Shown here in pieces: positions 46,661-57,224 of a stretch of DNA of 64,000 nt; within the stretch, counting starts at the first letter, position 1; each line of letters opens with the position of its first letter. This DNA is from Zea mays (Eukaryota; Streptophyta; Magnoliopsida; Poales; Poaceae): contig NC_050097.1 in assembly GCF_902167145.1 (NCBI RefSeq), positions 113,493,982 to 113,557,981 on the forward strand, in the 5' to 3' direction. The position numbers and the translations under genes were made by a program. A model generated the notes under the pieces. That model did not search any database, was not told the origin of the DNA, and was given only the letters and a program-made list of their open reading frames with translations.

Positions 46661-47447
46661 AACTGTCCTGCTGCTGAGCTCAGAGAACTTGAAACTTCCT
46701 CTTGAGGTGACCCTTTTCTTCTTCTCGAGCTCTTTCCACCTGGATGGCCTTGTTTGAGAGGTGCGAGAAACTGAGAAAATCTTGGCTGGCGAGGATGGTC
46801 TTGAGTTCTGGTCTCAGCCCCTTCAAGAAACGGGCCATCTTCTTGGCTTCCATGCTGACATCATCAGGCGCATAGCGAGCCAGTTCCATGAATTTGTGAA
46901 CGTATTCACTGACAGATCTCCCTCCTTGAGTTAACTCCCGAAATTCTTCTTCTTTGAGCTAGACGATCCCTAGGGGCACATGATGCTCTCGGAAAGCGGC
47001 TTCAAATTCTGCCCAGGTAGCATCTCTGACGGCGTCGCTGAAAGTATCCCACAAGGATAGGACCATCCCGGAGAGTTGATGAGCAGCTAGATGAACACGT
47101 TGGTTTTCAGGGCATCCGATGGCCTCTAACTTCCTCTTTACTATGCGCAGCCAGTCATCAGCATCGAGCGGGTTGCTGGATCCGGCGAATGTGGGAGGCT
47201 TGAGCCTTAGGAACTCTCCCATTCTGTTCTGAGGCCTTCCTCCATTTGGATGCTGGTTCTCGAGGCTTCTAGTGAGGACCTCAATGAGTCGGGTTTGGTT
47301 GGCCAGAACTTGGGCTAGGTCTAATGGCAGCTCTGGAGGTGCGGGGAGGTGGGTCTCACTCCCTTCTCCACCGACTTCTCAATCAGCACCTAGGGGAGAC
47401 CTTGCTCCAATCCCTGAGGCGGTAGGCGTGGTTTTATCCGAGGCCAT
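46661..47447 (-). pseudogene. gag: gag of chromovirus F, broken
   Basis: ATG 47447 starts a frame with a TGA at about codon 23 and a TAG at 46959-46961. The gag domain is clear: FLRLKPPTFAGSSNPLDADD, RVHLAAHQLSG, LKEEEFRELTQGG, YAPDDVSMEAKKMARFLKGL. It is cut at 46661 by the end of D, before any zinc knuckle. Its pol continues, after a gap, at 15588. Confidence 0.9.
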
Positions 47448-47559
47448 CTGCTAGAGGGGAGAAAGGATTACTACTATGCATATGCCATATTTTTTCTCAA
47501 ACATGTTATTTTATTCAGCACTCTAGTTCATTACAAGCCTACAATCACCACAGATCACA

Positions 47560-48389
47560 CTACGCACGAGAGTTTTCTAAGGTGTCCCGAAACTCCTTGA
47601 GAAGATCGTCAAGGCTAACCAGGGACACTTCCTCAATGTCAGAAAAATTCTCTATCCCTAGGGGAGGTAGTGTTGGCGGGGCTTCCTCCTTTGGGTCAGT
47701 TTGGCATCCTTGGCTTTTGAACCGTTTTCGGATCTTCTTGATGGGGGCGAGCTTCTTTAACTTCTTAGCATAGTCCATCCTAAGGGTCCAGTATGCCTCA
47801 CGAGTGTTGGCTTCTTCGCCTTCCGCCATCTCGAGACTGTCTTGTAGAGACGCCTTTTCTTCCTTCAGTTCCTTGATTTGTTGCTCTAGGCTTTCCACCG
47901 AGAATTTAGGTGGGTGCAGTGGGAGAAAAGGCCGTCATAGTGGTTGTCAAGGGTGTGGAGATATCCGGCCATGTAGACTATGGTAGGGTCATCTTCATTA
48001 GGATCTCTCTCTGACAAGGCCTGGAGTCTTTTCCTCCAAGCAAGAGTATTTTTGTTGCTGGGTGGAAAGTAGCGAAGGGCTGTCTCAGAGACTTCCCTGC
48101 TGTAGTTTTGACATAGCTGGCGGAGGGCTTTTTGGGTAGCATTCTGGCAGGTGTCTGGGAAGTGGTGGCCAGTAGCGGTGATCTGAAAGGGAGGGTGATT
48201 TGGGTACTTTCGGCTTTCTCCCAGGTAGACTGTCATAAAGCATTTCTCAATCCCGTTCTTGCGGTATTCTTTCTAGACATACTCTGGCTTCTTGCGGATC
48301 CCCATGCGAAGCGCGTAGCTCCGAAGAAGGTGAGGGAATCCTTCCACCTCCGAGCAGTAGGATGTCCTAATGACAAAGGAGCCTTCCAT
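47560..48389 (-). pseudogene. Extra ORF of F upstream of gag
   Basis: ATG 48389 opens a frame with a TAG at 48273-48275, then runs clear to about 47886, where a frameshift leads into the coiled-coil part ending at 47560. The globular part carries GFPHLLRSYALRMG, HHFPDTC and ALRQLCQNYSREVSETALRY. The motifs FPxLL, the L..LC/S..Y block and R-F/Y-x-P recur in the same order in D. The C-terminal half (LEQQIKELKEEKASLQDSLEM) is a coiled coil. No H3-like start is visible upstream, so either it was lost or this subfamily lacks it. The position next to gag matches A and D. Confidence 0.75.
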
Positions 48390-48518
48390 CTGATAGCAAG
48401 AGAAGAAGGGTTGTTGATATCGAGGGAAGGAAGAGAAGGTTCTTTTAGAGGTTAAGAGGTCTTTTCTTTTAAGGAAAGCTTTTTAGGTCAGGACTGCGGT
48501 CTACGGCCAGTCCTATGC

Positions 48519-48529
48519 CTTTGATACCA
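48519..48529 (-). other. Primer binding site of F (initiator-Met tRNA type)
   Basis: The minus strand reads TGGTATCAAAG two bases after the LTR end. It fixes the orientation of F and its class as a chromovirus-type element. Confidence 0.85.
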
Positions 48530-49358
48530 CCTGAAGCGTCCCGATCCTTTGGGACTCAAATGTGAAACAATTACTAGTCTTAGGAGGCTAGTAAACACAT
48601 TCCTTTCTTCAAATAGTACAAAGTTTCGGATAACAGTTATTACAATACCAAAATACAAGCTCTAGCGAGCCTGGAAACAAAGGCACAGTGGAAGATCATC
48701 TAGCCCAAGCCACAAGCAGATTGGGTGTAGACACAGCCCCCTTCTAGTCAAACATAGCGGAAAAGAATTCTTCAGCTGCTGAAAAACATAAATAAATCTA
48801 GATGAATACACTAGGTATTCCGCAAGCCCATACCGCCCGTAAAGAGATAGAGACCTATACCATACATGCTTGGTATGGTGGAGTTGAAGTCACTCTTTTC
48901 TTTTTCAGAGAAAGGCTATACTTTGATGGTTTACACCAGAGAGAGAAGTAGCACATTTTCACACTCAACCACCACTAAGCTTCCCGCTCCCGTGGTATTA
49001 CTTTTATTTCCAAAAACACCCACGCACACTTCCCTGTTTACGGAGATCAAAAACACTAATTGCCATACCACACCAGACTCGTCCATACCAGTGGACACAG
49101 ACTATTCGAATAGGTTTCAAACTCTGCCTAGAGGGGTACACTTTACCCACTAGTCCGGCTCTGCGGTCTCATGGCCAATGAGACCCGAATCTGAATCTCT
49201 TTCCTTCCTTGCACGTCCTTACCTTAACGGTTATACCGGAAGGAGTCAAGCCACCACCATGCCCAAACCGGACAAAACATTCCCCCTCCTTATCCTCCCG
49301 GTGCTACCCAGCCATCGTAACCTAGGGATTTGGACCGTACAAGTCCGAATTGAGTGAC

Positions 49359-49965
49359 TAGGGATGAAAACGGATGGAAACGGATGGAAAAACCCCTCTC
49401 CCGTTTCCGTATCCGCATTTTATCATCGAAAACGGGATCGGGTCCGGAATAGTCGAGAACGGAAACGGGAGCGGGATAAACGGAATTGTGAAAACGAACG
49501 GAAACTCATAATTTAATACAAATAGAAATGTTATTAATGTTTGACTAGTGATTGATTGGCAGAACAATAACATAAAATAAATAGATATAGAGAGGCAACA
49601 TTCTATTGTTGTTTGGTTGCTAAATGTGTACATTTAGCTACATTCGATGTTTTCTAAGTCTTTAGATCACTTGTCATTTGAAAAGAGTCGGTGGTTACAA
49701 TGTCCAATTGTGCTATAATTTGTCACCTAAATACATGAGGATTTAGTTTATATACTAACGCATATTAGGCTTGTCCCATATTTATCAAATACGGAATAAA
49801 TACGGGTTCAATCCGAAAAAAAAGGATCCCGCAAAAACGGACGGAATAAGTCCTCTCCCACTTCTGTCCCATTTCCATATTTTTTCGTACATACGGAAAC
49901 GGTCGGTCAAATGTAGAAAACGGTACGGGTCGGGACGGGATTTTTTCCGTTCGTTTTCAACCCTA
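49359..49965. mobile_element. Ac/Ds-like non-autonomous hAT element, 607 bp
   Basis: The ends are TAGGGATGAAAACGG and, inverted, TAGGGTTGAAAACG; the first eleven bases equal one terminal repeat of maize Ac/Ds. The 8-bp duplication TGAGTGAC flanks it at 49351-49358 and 49966-49973. Both subterminal regions are full of AACGG/CCGTT motifs, resembling the AAACGG sites bound by Ac transposase. It encodes no transposase. Precise removal restores the LTR sequence seen in the related solo LTR near 6850. Confidence 0.93.
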
Positions 49966-51233
49966 TGAGTGACTGCCCATACAGTCTCAAGTGGTTGTAC
50001 TTGTCATGAGTACAGGTAGTGAAGGATGACAAACCGATCCTTATATGAGGGGACAATCCTTCCTGCTCACACCTAACCCGGCTGAGCCAACACCTGAGGC
50101 CCTCCCCTAAACCAGGGAGTCCCTGACTATCCCACTCAAAAGGTGATAAGGGTGAATACCTTCATCATACACTTTTGAAAACATTTTCCTTTTTAGAAAA
50201 ACCACCATTTTCCTCAACCCACATTTTGTCCTCAAAAGATATTCTTTAATGCAGGCCATCTCTCGACTCACAATGCAAAGGACCCAACCCTTATTCCCGG
50301 CTTAGGTAGTGGTAGAAAGAGTAGGTAATTCATGCATCAAGGGAAGAATGGACTTGCCTTCGTCGAAGTTCTCTTGGCACGAAAGGTCTATTTCTGAGAG
50401 GTCGGGCTCCTGCCCTTCTTCCGGAGTTACGATTTCCGAAGGGTCGGATCCCTCTTCGCCTAGCACAAACAGGCAATAAACACTACATCAACCATTGTGG
50501 CTTAGCAAAGTGTGTCAAGTTCTAAATATTATTATTATGTGGCCTAGAAAATATTTGGACTATTTTTGGTGCATAAAATATCAACATATATACATATATA
50601 TATGAAAAATAAGAAAAGAAAAAGGGAAAAGGAAAAAGGTTTCCTGGTTAGCTGGGCCCGGAGGCGGGGATTTTGGCCCAGCAAGCGCACTCGCGCGCGT
50701 GGCCACGCGGGCGGTCGACCCAACTCGGCCTGCCAGCGGGAGCAGCACGGGGATGGTGCCATGGGCGTGGGCCCACGTGCCAGTGAGGGGAGGGGAAAAC
50801 GATGTTAGGGGCGAGACGGGGTCCGACCGGGAGGGAAAACCGCTCACCGGAGCTCGATGGTGGTTCTCCGCCGGTATCCTGTTCTGGGTGGTTGGGGAGG
50901 TGGCGAAGCACGTGTAGGGGGTCATGGTGGAGGGGTCAAATTTGACCGATAGGCGCTTTTGGGATGGTCGGTCCATGGCGAGGTGGCGGGTTCACGCGGC
51001 GGCGAGGTCGGCGGTGGGGTTTCTAGGCGCGATAGGTGAAGGAGAAGGGCGCGCTGTGTTTGTGGCGAAGTGGTGGAGCTCATGAACTATAACAATTAGA
51101 CTTGAAGCCACCAGAGAGGGGAGAGAGAGGCTCACCGGAGAGGGGAAAGACGACAGCACCGAGCTCGATTGGGCCCAGGGAAGTGGAGGGAGTGGCTAAG
51201 GCTGGTGTGAGGAGATGAAGGGCTCGGGGCGGT

Positions 51234-51243
51234 CCTTTTATAG
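51234..51243 (-). promoter_or_regulatory. TATA box in the 5' LTR of F
   Basis: The minus strand reads CTATAAAAGG in a GC-rich context about 715 bp from the LTR start, a usual U3 length. It would drive F leftwards. Confidence 0.65.
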
Positions 51244-51957
51244 GCGACCGAGGAGAGGGGGGAGGAGGAGGTGGCATGCACTGGCGAGGCACGCTTGCGA
51301 CGGCGATGATGGTGCACAGTGGTGGCGATGGGATGGCTCGGGCAGGCGGTGGTGACGGGATGGCTCAGTCACAGGCACGGGGACGCATGGCGCCAAACCT
51401 TGCTGGTGGGTGAGTAATGGCGAGGAGACGGGGCGGGTGATGGTCGGCGACGATCGTGTAGTTGGCCGATCATGGGCGAGAGAGAGGGGGCTGACGAGCG
51501 GGACCGAGTTGTCAGCGGAAGAGCGGGTGCGAGGGAGAAAGAGAGAGTGCGGCTGACGGGTGGGGTCGGGCGGTCAGCGGGGGAGGGGCGGGCGTGGTGT
51601 GCAGGCGGGCGTGTGGAAGATGGGTCGCGTGGGCCGGGCGGGGGAGGAGTGGGCGCGCGGGAGAGAGAGAGAGAAGGGGAGAAGGCTTGGGCCAGATTCG
51701 GCCCAGCCAAGGGGGGAATTTCCCTTTTTTTCTTTTTCTTTTCCTATTTCTTTTTACTTAACCCCTTTTTCCTTTAAACAAAAATTCATATAAATTTCCT
51801 AGATGTCCAAAATGAAATATTCTATGTGAAGTGGTACTAGAAATCATGGTGCATGCATATGATGAGTAAGATGTTGCATGAGATGGGGTCTTAGGAGATA
51901 ATAAGGGGGGTAGGAGTTTAGGGTTTCTAACCTAGGGATCAAAATTGGGATGTTACA

Positions 51958-52754
51958 TGAAGGCAGGAGTTGTGCCATTCTCGATATACTCTTTCGTTGG
52001 GGGTCTCCCCCATTTTTGAGGCTTCGTCCCGAGAGACGGGCTGTGCCAGGTCCCGTTCTCCGGCTTTGTGATGTCGCCGCACGTTACGACGCATGTTTCT
52101 CCGTCGCTGAACATCGCGCTGGGGAGGTTCCTCCCCCAGCACAATGGGTTCATCATCAGAGATGGACGATAACTCCAGTCTCCCTAGGATGAAGAGGATG
52201 TTGGGGAAGAAAGGAGCTGGTACAACGATGTGCTTCTTCTCATCCTCCTTTGAGGGCGGAGGTGTTAGGATGGTTGCCCGTTGTGCTTTCCTTCCTTGGT
52301 ATGGAATATCCATTTCCCTTCTCCGGGTGATCCGTGTGCACTCCTTAGTAGGTGAGGTGGACAACGGAGTTCGCCGGGTTGGGGAGGTCGTGGTTGACTG
52401 GCCTTCAACCCTTTGGGACTTCTGAGCCCAGACTTGTGCGGGACCATGCCCTGTCGCGCTGTGAGCCGGGGCACGGCTCGTGGTTTCACTCTAGCTTTCT
52501 GTGGAATTCCTGAGGAGGATTTCTTCTTGGGTGGAGTCGCTATGCGGTGCAGAGTTCCCTCTACATCCGCTATGCATGAGATGGTCCTGAAGCAGAAAAT
52601 AGCTCCTGGGCTGAAGGTGATCTTGCTCTTGAAGATGATGGCCATGGAGTTAGCGTTGATCGACAACACACCCCCTACCTGGTGCGCCAGCCGTTGGTGT
52701 TTTGTCTCCGACCGCACATCCGGGGTACCCTCGTGGTGCTTTTGGGTAAGACGG
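51958..52754 (-). mobile_element. Fragment of Tat-like element J (LTR end, primer site, start of gag)
   Basis: Read leftwards, about 65 bp of LTR end (cut at 52754 by H) are followed by a primer site at 52672-52689 (TGGCGCACCAGGTAGGGG) and a leader. ATG 52645 then begins MAIIFKSKITFSPGAIF. The frame shifts once; the second part (SSISDDEPIVLGEE, RRRNMRRNVRRHH) ends at 51958, where F inserted. The primer site and the arginine-rich N-terminus suggest a Tat-lineage gag, but I do not recognise the family. Confidence 0.7.
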
Positions 52755-54099
52755 TGTCGGGGACCGTAATTAGTGGTACCCAATGCACCTTAATCCGGCT
52801 GGAAAATATCTTCAGAACAAACCATAAATGACCGATAAAGCGCGGGCTTCGTCTATCAAGGGACGCGACCTCATCCGAGCCCAGCCTCGGGCAAGGGCAG
52901 TAGTCCCGGACGAATTCACGCCTCGCCCGAGGGTCCCCTCAGTCAGCAGACGCACCCTCGGCTCGCCCGAAGCCCAGCTCGGGCAAACTTTGTCATGTAG
53001 CGACCTCGTCTGAATCGCCTTACCAACCAACCGTATCGCATGCGCATTTAATGCGGGGATCGCCTGACACCTTATCCTGACACGCGTGCCTCAGTCGGCA
53101 AGGTCGAACTGACCGCAGTCACTTCGCCCCCCCTTTACTGACCATTCTGACAGGAAAACAGCGTCGTTCACTCCACTCTGGCAACTGTGCCAGCCACCAG
53201 GTAAAGACTAACAATAGTCGCAGCCTTCCCCGAAGTTCGGGCGCAGCAGCGAGCTCCGCCTCGCCCGACCCCAGGCCTCGGTCTCAGCCTCTGCCTCGGG
53301 AGAAGGACTCCGCCTCGCCCGACCCCAGGCCTCGGTCTCAGCCTCGGCCTCGGGAGAAGGACTCCGCCTCACCCAACCCCAGGCCTCGGTCTCAGCCTCG
53401 GCGTTGGGAGAAAGACTCCGCATCGCCCGACCTCAGCCTTGGCCTCAGAGGAGTCGTCGCCTCGCCCGACCTCAGCCTCGGCCTTGGAGGAGTCGCCGCC
53501 TCGCCCGACCTCGGCCTCGTATTAGCTGCGCTACTAGGGATCCATCATTACCCTACCCCTAGCTGGCCGCCTCGGACTATGAAGGAACAAGACCGGTGTC
53601 CCATCTGAGTTACCCCGGTAACAGGTAATGATGGCTCCCCGCGTACGCCCATGACGTCGGGTGCTCTCAAACCCCCTACGGAAGCAGGGAAACGTCAGCA
53701 GGATCCATGTCGCACCGCTAGATATGCGTCTACAGGGCTCAAGGCGTTTCTCCGACAGCCACGTTGGTACACCTACAGGGCTCAAGGCACCCCTCCGACG
53801 ACCACGTCGGTGCATCTACAGGGCTCAAGGCACTTCCCCGACAGCCACGTTATTACCTGTATAGGGCTCAGGGCACTTCCCTACCAGCCATGTTAGCTCA
53901 TAGCTACACCCCCATTGTACAACTGGGCATCTCCTTGCATCTATAAAAGGGATGTCCAGGGCCCCGGGAAGGGGGGCGGATAGGCGAACGTGCAACGTAC
54001 GAACACACGGACGCACGACACAGACGAGCGGAGGTAGGCAGAGTAGGAGAGACGCGGTAGGGGCAGCCTCATACGGCTCGCCTCAAGGCCGAACCCTCT

Positions 54100-54139
<40 letters not shown>

Positions 54140-54316
54140 CTCGCTCTCTCGCAACGCTTGTAACCCCTACTGCAAGCGCCCCCTGGTGCAGGATAATATA
54201 AGCCATATCCCATCGCTTGTGTTCCATCTTACATCAACCCATCTGGACAGGGGCACACGACACTAAAATTCACTAGTCGGTCCGGCTGAGGGCCCCCCGG
54301 GTCCGAAACACCAACA
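52755..54316 (+). repeat. 5' LTR of H
   Basis: It runs from TGTCGGGGACCGTAATTAG to CCAACA, 1562 bp. It holds four 54-bp units around CTCCGCCTCGCCCGACC (53254-53430). A repeat with CTACAGGGCTCAAGGC follows (53710-53880), and a (CT)n run lies at about 54095-54150. Confidence 0.92.
53941..53949 (+). promoter_or_regulatory. TATA box in the LTR of H
   Basis: CTATAAAAG followed by GGATGTCCAGGG equals the arrangement in B at 17862, in the same LTR position downstream of the tandem repeats. Confidence 0.75.
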
Positions 54317-54318
54317 GT

Positions 54319-54338
54319 TGGCGCGCTAGGTAGGGGGT
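54319..54338 (+). other. Primer binding site of H
   Basis: TGGCGCGCTAGGTAGGGGG lies two bases after the LTR. It has one change (C to T in GCGCC) compared with B and G. Confidence 0.85.
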
Positions 54339-54376
54339 TGCTGCGTGTTAACGAATACTTTCCCGTTGAGTTCTAG

Positions 54377-54864
54377 ATGGGTAGCTTTCAGCAGCCTCTT
54401 TAGCCCGGGACGGTGCTCCGCTTCAGAAGTCTCGAGTTCATGTCCCTCGACGGCAGCTACGACATGGTACTGCTCCCTCCGCAGAATGACAACAATGACG
54501 GTCAACGGCTCGCCCGGCAGAGGCGAACTCGACGACGACATCTCCCCGTGATAGAAGAGGAATACCCGGGTTTACCCTGCCACCCTCCTCGCCGGAGGAA
54601 ACGGAGACGGGGCAACCGTGGCCAGGCAGGAGGCGGCACCTCATCGGCTATCAAACCAGAGCGAGTCGACGACACCGGCACCCCTGCGGGGGACATGTTA
54701 GGTGTTGTCCTCGCACCTGAGGCAACGACGGATGTCGCCTCTCCGCAACGGGCCAACCCCAAGCGGACTGATGACGCCAGCACCCTCACGAAGGACTTGC
54801 TGGGCGTTAGCCTCGTACCTGCGATAACGGTGCAGTCCGTCCCCGACGCGACTTCACCACCGTC
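54377..54864 (+). pseudogene. gag: gag N-terminus of H
   Basis: ATG 54377 starts MGSFQQPL and meets a TAG at codon 9 (54401-54403), exactly as in B; G has CGG there. The rest (SLEFMSLDGSYDM, KRTDDASTLTKDLLG) is open up to the insertion of I after DATSPPS. The stretch is the Tat gag leader region without the capsid domain. Confidence 0.85.
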
Positions 54865-55477
54865 TGTTGGGGGTATGCTTTGTAGCCGAAGATCCTAAAA
54901 AGAACACCTTCGAAAGGTCTTCTCAGAAGCAAGCGCTGAAGCTATTATCTATAAAGCTTCGGCATGAAGACAGATCCCAAGACGAAGGGTCGAACCGACT
55001 TAAAGATGGATTGACTTAAAGACCCATGATGTTTCGTGTCATTGCTGTAATCGATTGTAAAGGACATAAATGTAATTTTGCGCAGGTTGCACTCTGTGCC
55101 TATAAATAGGTGAACAGTACCTCGACACTGTTCATGCACTCCTGTAATCACGGACTTGGCATTTGTTTTTGCGTCACGCTTGTACTTTCGCTTTTCTTCA
55201 AGTCGAAGGTACACTTGTAATTTGTTATCATTTCTATAATAATGAAATATAAATAAGCTAATAATAATGGTTAAGTATTTGTATTATTTCTTATACTTTA
55301 TGTGAATCCTTCTTCATTGTTTACTATGCCGATGAAGGTATGTCCTTCATGACCTTCGTCCGAAATTCATTATATCCCAAGGGAAATAATGTTTCGAAGG
55401 ACGAAGGACTTTAACATTTAACAATTTTTGTGTTGCCTTGTTCTTAATTCATAACAGTTAAGAACAAGTCCCCAACA
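54865..55477 (+). repeat. 5' LTR of I
   Basis: It runs from TGTTGGGGGTATGC to CCCCAACA, 613 bp. Its flank in H is CCGTC at 54860-54864, the expected target duplication; the other flank is outside the window. Confidence 0.93.
55101..55108 (+). promoter_or_regulatory. TATA box in the 5' LTR of I
   Basis: TATAAATAGG follows CTCTGTGCC, about 240 bp into the LTR. The same sequence occurs at 63977 in the 3' LTR. Confidence 0.8.
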
Positions 55478-55478
55478 T

Positions 55479-55495
55479 TGGCGCCCACCTCCGGT
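55479..55495 (+). other. Primer binding site of I (TGGCGCCCACC type)
   Basis: TGGCGCCCACCTCCGG lies one base after the LTR. The TGGCGCC start is that of the Tat/Athila group and differs from the sites of B, G and H. Confidence 0.85.
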
Positions 55496-55520
55496 GAACT
55501 CACATCCACTTGCTGAGTTG

Positions 55521-57224
55521 ATGGCTTCATTCAAAGCTGGAGTTGCTTCGGCTCTGAAGCTTGTGCTCCCGATAACAGGCGGTTCATGCTCAGAGCCGGC
55601 TAACAAGAAGCAGAAGGAGGCACAGAGAAGGGCACAGCATGTAGGGGTGCAAGGACCCTTCATCAAGTCAAGATGGTCTCACACCCCGATTACCTTCTCC
55701 CAAGAGGATCTTCAGCTCAAGGACTACCCTCACAATGATGCTATGGTTATCTCTTGTGTTATCAAAGGATTTCTAGTCCATAATGTTTTGGTTGACACAG
55801 GCAGTGCAGCAGATATTATATTTGCTAAAGCCTTTAGACAGATGCAAGAGCCCGAAGACAAGATCCATGATGCCACGCATCCTCTTTGTGGCTTCGGAGG
55901 AAGGCAGATTGTAGCACTAGGCAAGATCACGATGCCAGTAACCTTCGGATTTATCAACAACACAAGGACTGAACAAGTTGTGTTTGATATTGTTGACATG
56001 GAGTACCCTTACAACGCAATCATTGGTCGTGGTACTCTCAATGCTTTTGAAGCAATTCTTCATCCAGCATATCTTTGCATGAAGATACCTTCGGACCAAG
56101 GGCCCATTGCTATTCATGGAAGTCAGGAAGCTACCAGGAAGGCCAAAGGAAACTGGACAGATTCAAAAGCAATCCATAACATAGATGGAGCTGAAGCTTG
56201 TGAGCAATACAAGTACAGAAGGGAGAATGTTGCTTTGGCCGATCAGCCGAAGCCCATGCTCTTATGTGATGACATAGCAGAGCAGAAGGTGCTAGTGGGA
56301 TCTCAATTGTCCGAGGAACAGGAGAAAACCTTGATAAGGTTTCTGTTCAACAACAAAGATGTTTTTGCATGGTCAGCTAATGATCTCTGCGGAGTCAACA
56401 GGGATGTTATTGAACACTCACTCAATGTTGATCCATCCTTCAGACCCAGAAAGCAGAGGCTTTGGAAGATGTCTGATGACAAGGCCGAAGGTGCTCGGAA
56501 TGAAGTGAAAAGACTCCTTAGTGCCGGAGTCATTAGAGAAGTGAAATACCCAGAATGGCTAGCCAACACTGTTATGGTAAAAAAGGCCAATGGCAAATGG
56601 AGAATGTGTATTGATTTTACTGATCTCAACAAGGCTTGTCCGAAAGATGAGTTTCCACTACCAAGGATAGATTCCCTAGTTGATGCAGCAGCTTCATCAG
56701 AGCTTATGAGTCTGCTAGATTGTTATTCAGGGTATCATCAAATTTGGATGAAGAAGGAGGATGAACCAAAAACCAGGTTCATAACCCCTAGTGGAACATA
56801 TTGTTATCTTCGGATGCCTGAGGGGCTTAAGAATGCTGGAGGAAGCTTCAACAGAATGACAGCGAAGGTTTTTCATTCTCAGATAGGCATAAATGTGCTA
56901 ACTTATGTTGATGATATCATTGTAAAAAGCACGAAGCAAGAAAATCACATTGCTGATCTGCAGGAGACCTTCGCCAATTTTAGACAAGCCGGTCTAAAGC
57001 TGAATCAAGAAAAGTGCGTTTTCGGAGTAAAGAAGGGGAAATTCCTTGGCTGCCTAGTCTCAACAAAGGGGATTGAGGCTAATCCAAATAAAATCGAAGC
57101 TATTCTTCGAATGGAACCACCAAGCACAAAAAAGGGGGCTCAGCGACTGACAGGAAGACTTGCATCTCTGAATCGATTTATATCTAGATCAGCAGAGAGA
57201 AATTTACCATTTTTGAGGTCCTGA
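55521..57224 (+). pseudogene. pol: Protease and RT of I, one open frame
   Basis: The frame is open from the primer site; the first ATG is 55521. About 75 residues resembling the end of gag precede the protease, which has the catalytic LVDTGSAADI. RT follows with KWRMCIDFTDLNKACP, MPEGLKNAG and the active site YVDDIIV near residue 460, then the thumb. The frame ends at 57224 through a one-base loss in the T-run near 57212, after which RNase H is in another frame. The catalytic residues are intact, unlike those of B. Confidence 0.93.

Larger units (their letters stand above)
48532..51957 (-). repeat. 5' LTR of F, with a Ds-like element inside
   Basis: On the minus strand it runs from TGTAACATCCC to GGGACGCTTCA; 3426 bp including the 607-bp insertion at 49359-49965. 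Its R-U5 part matches the solo LTR in A, but its U3 is unrelated to that copy. ORFs in the GC-rich U3 (50544-51793) lack support. Confidence 0.9.
52755..54864 (+). mobile_element. 5' part of Tat-lineage element H, cut by element I
   Basis: A complete 5' LTR, primer site and the start of gag are present. The element is interrupted at 54865 by I; its remainder lies beyond the window. LTR start, primer site and gag N-terminus match B and G. Confidence 0.9.
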
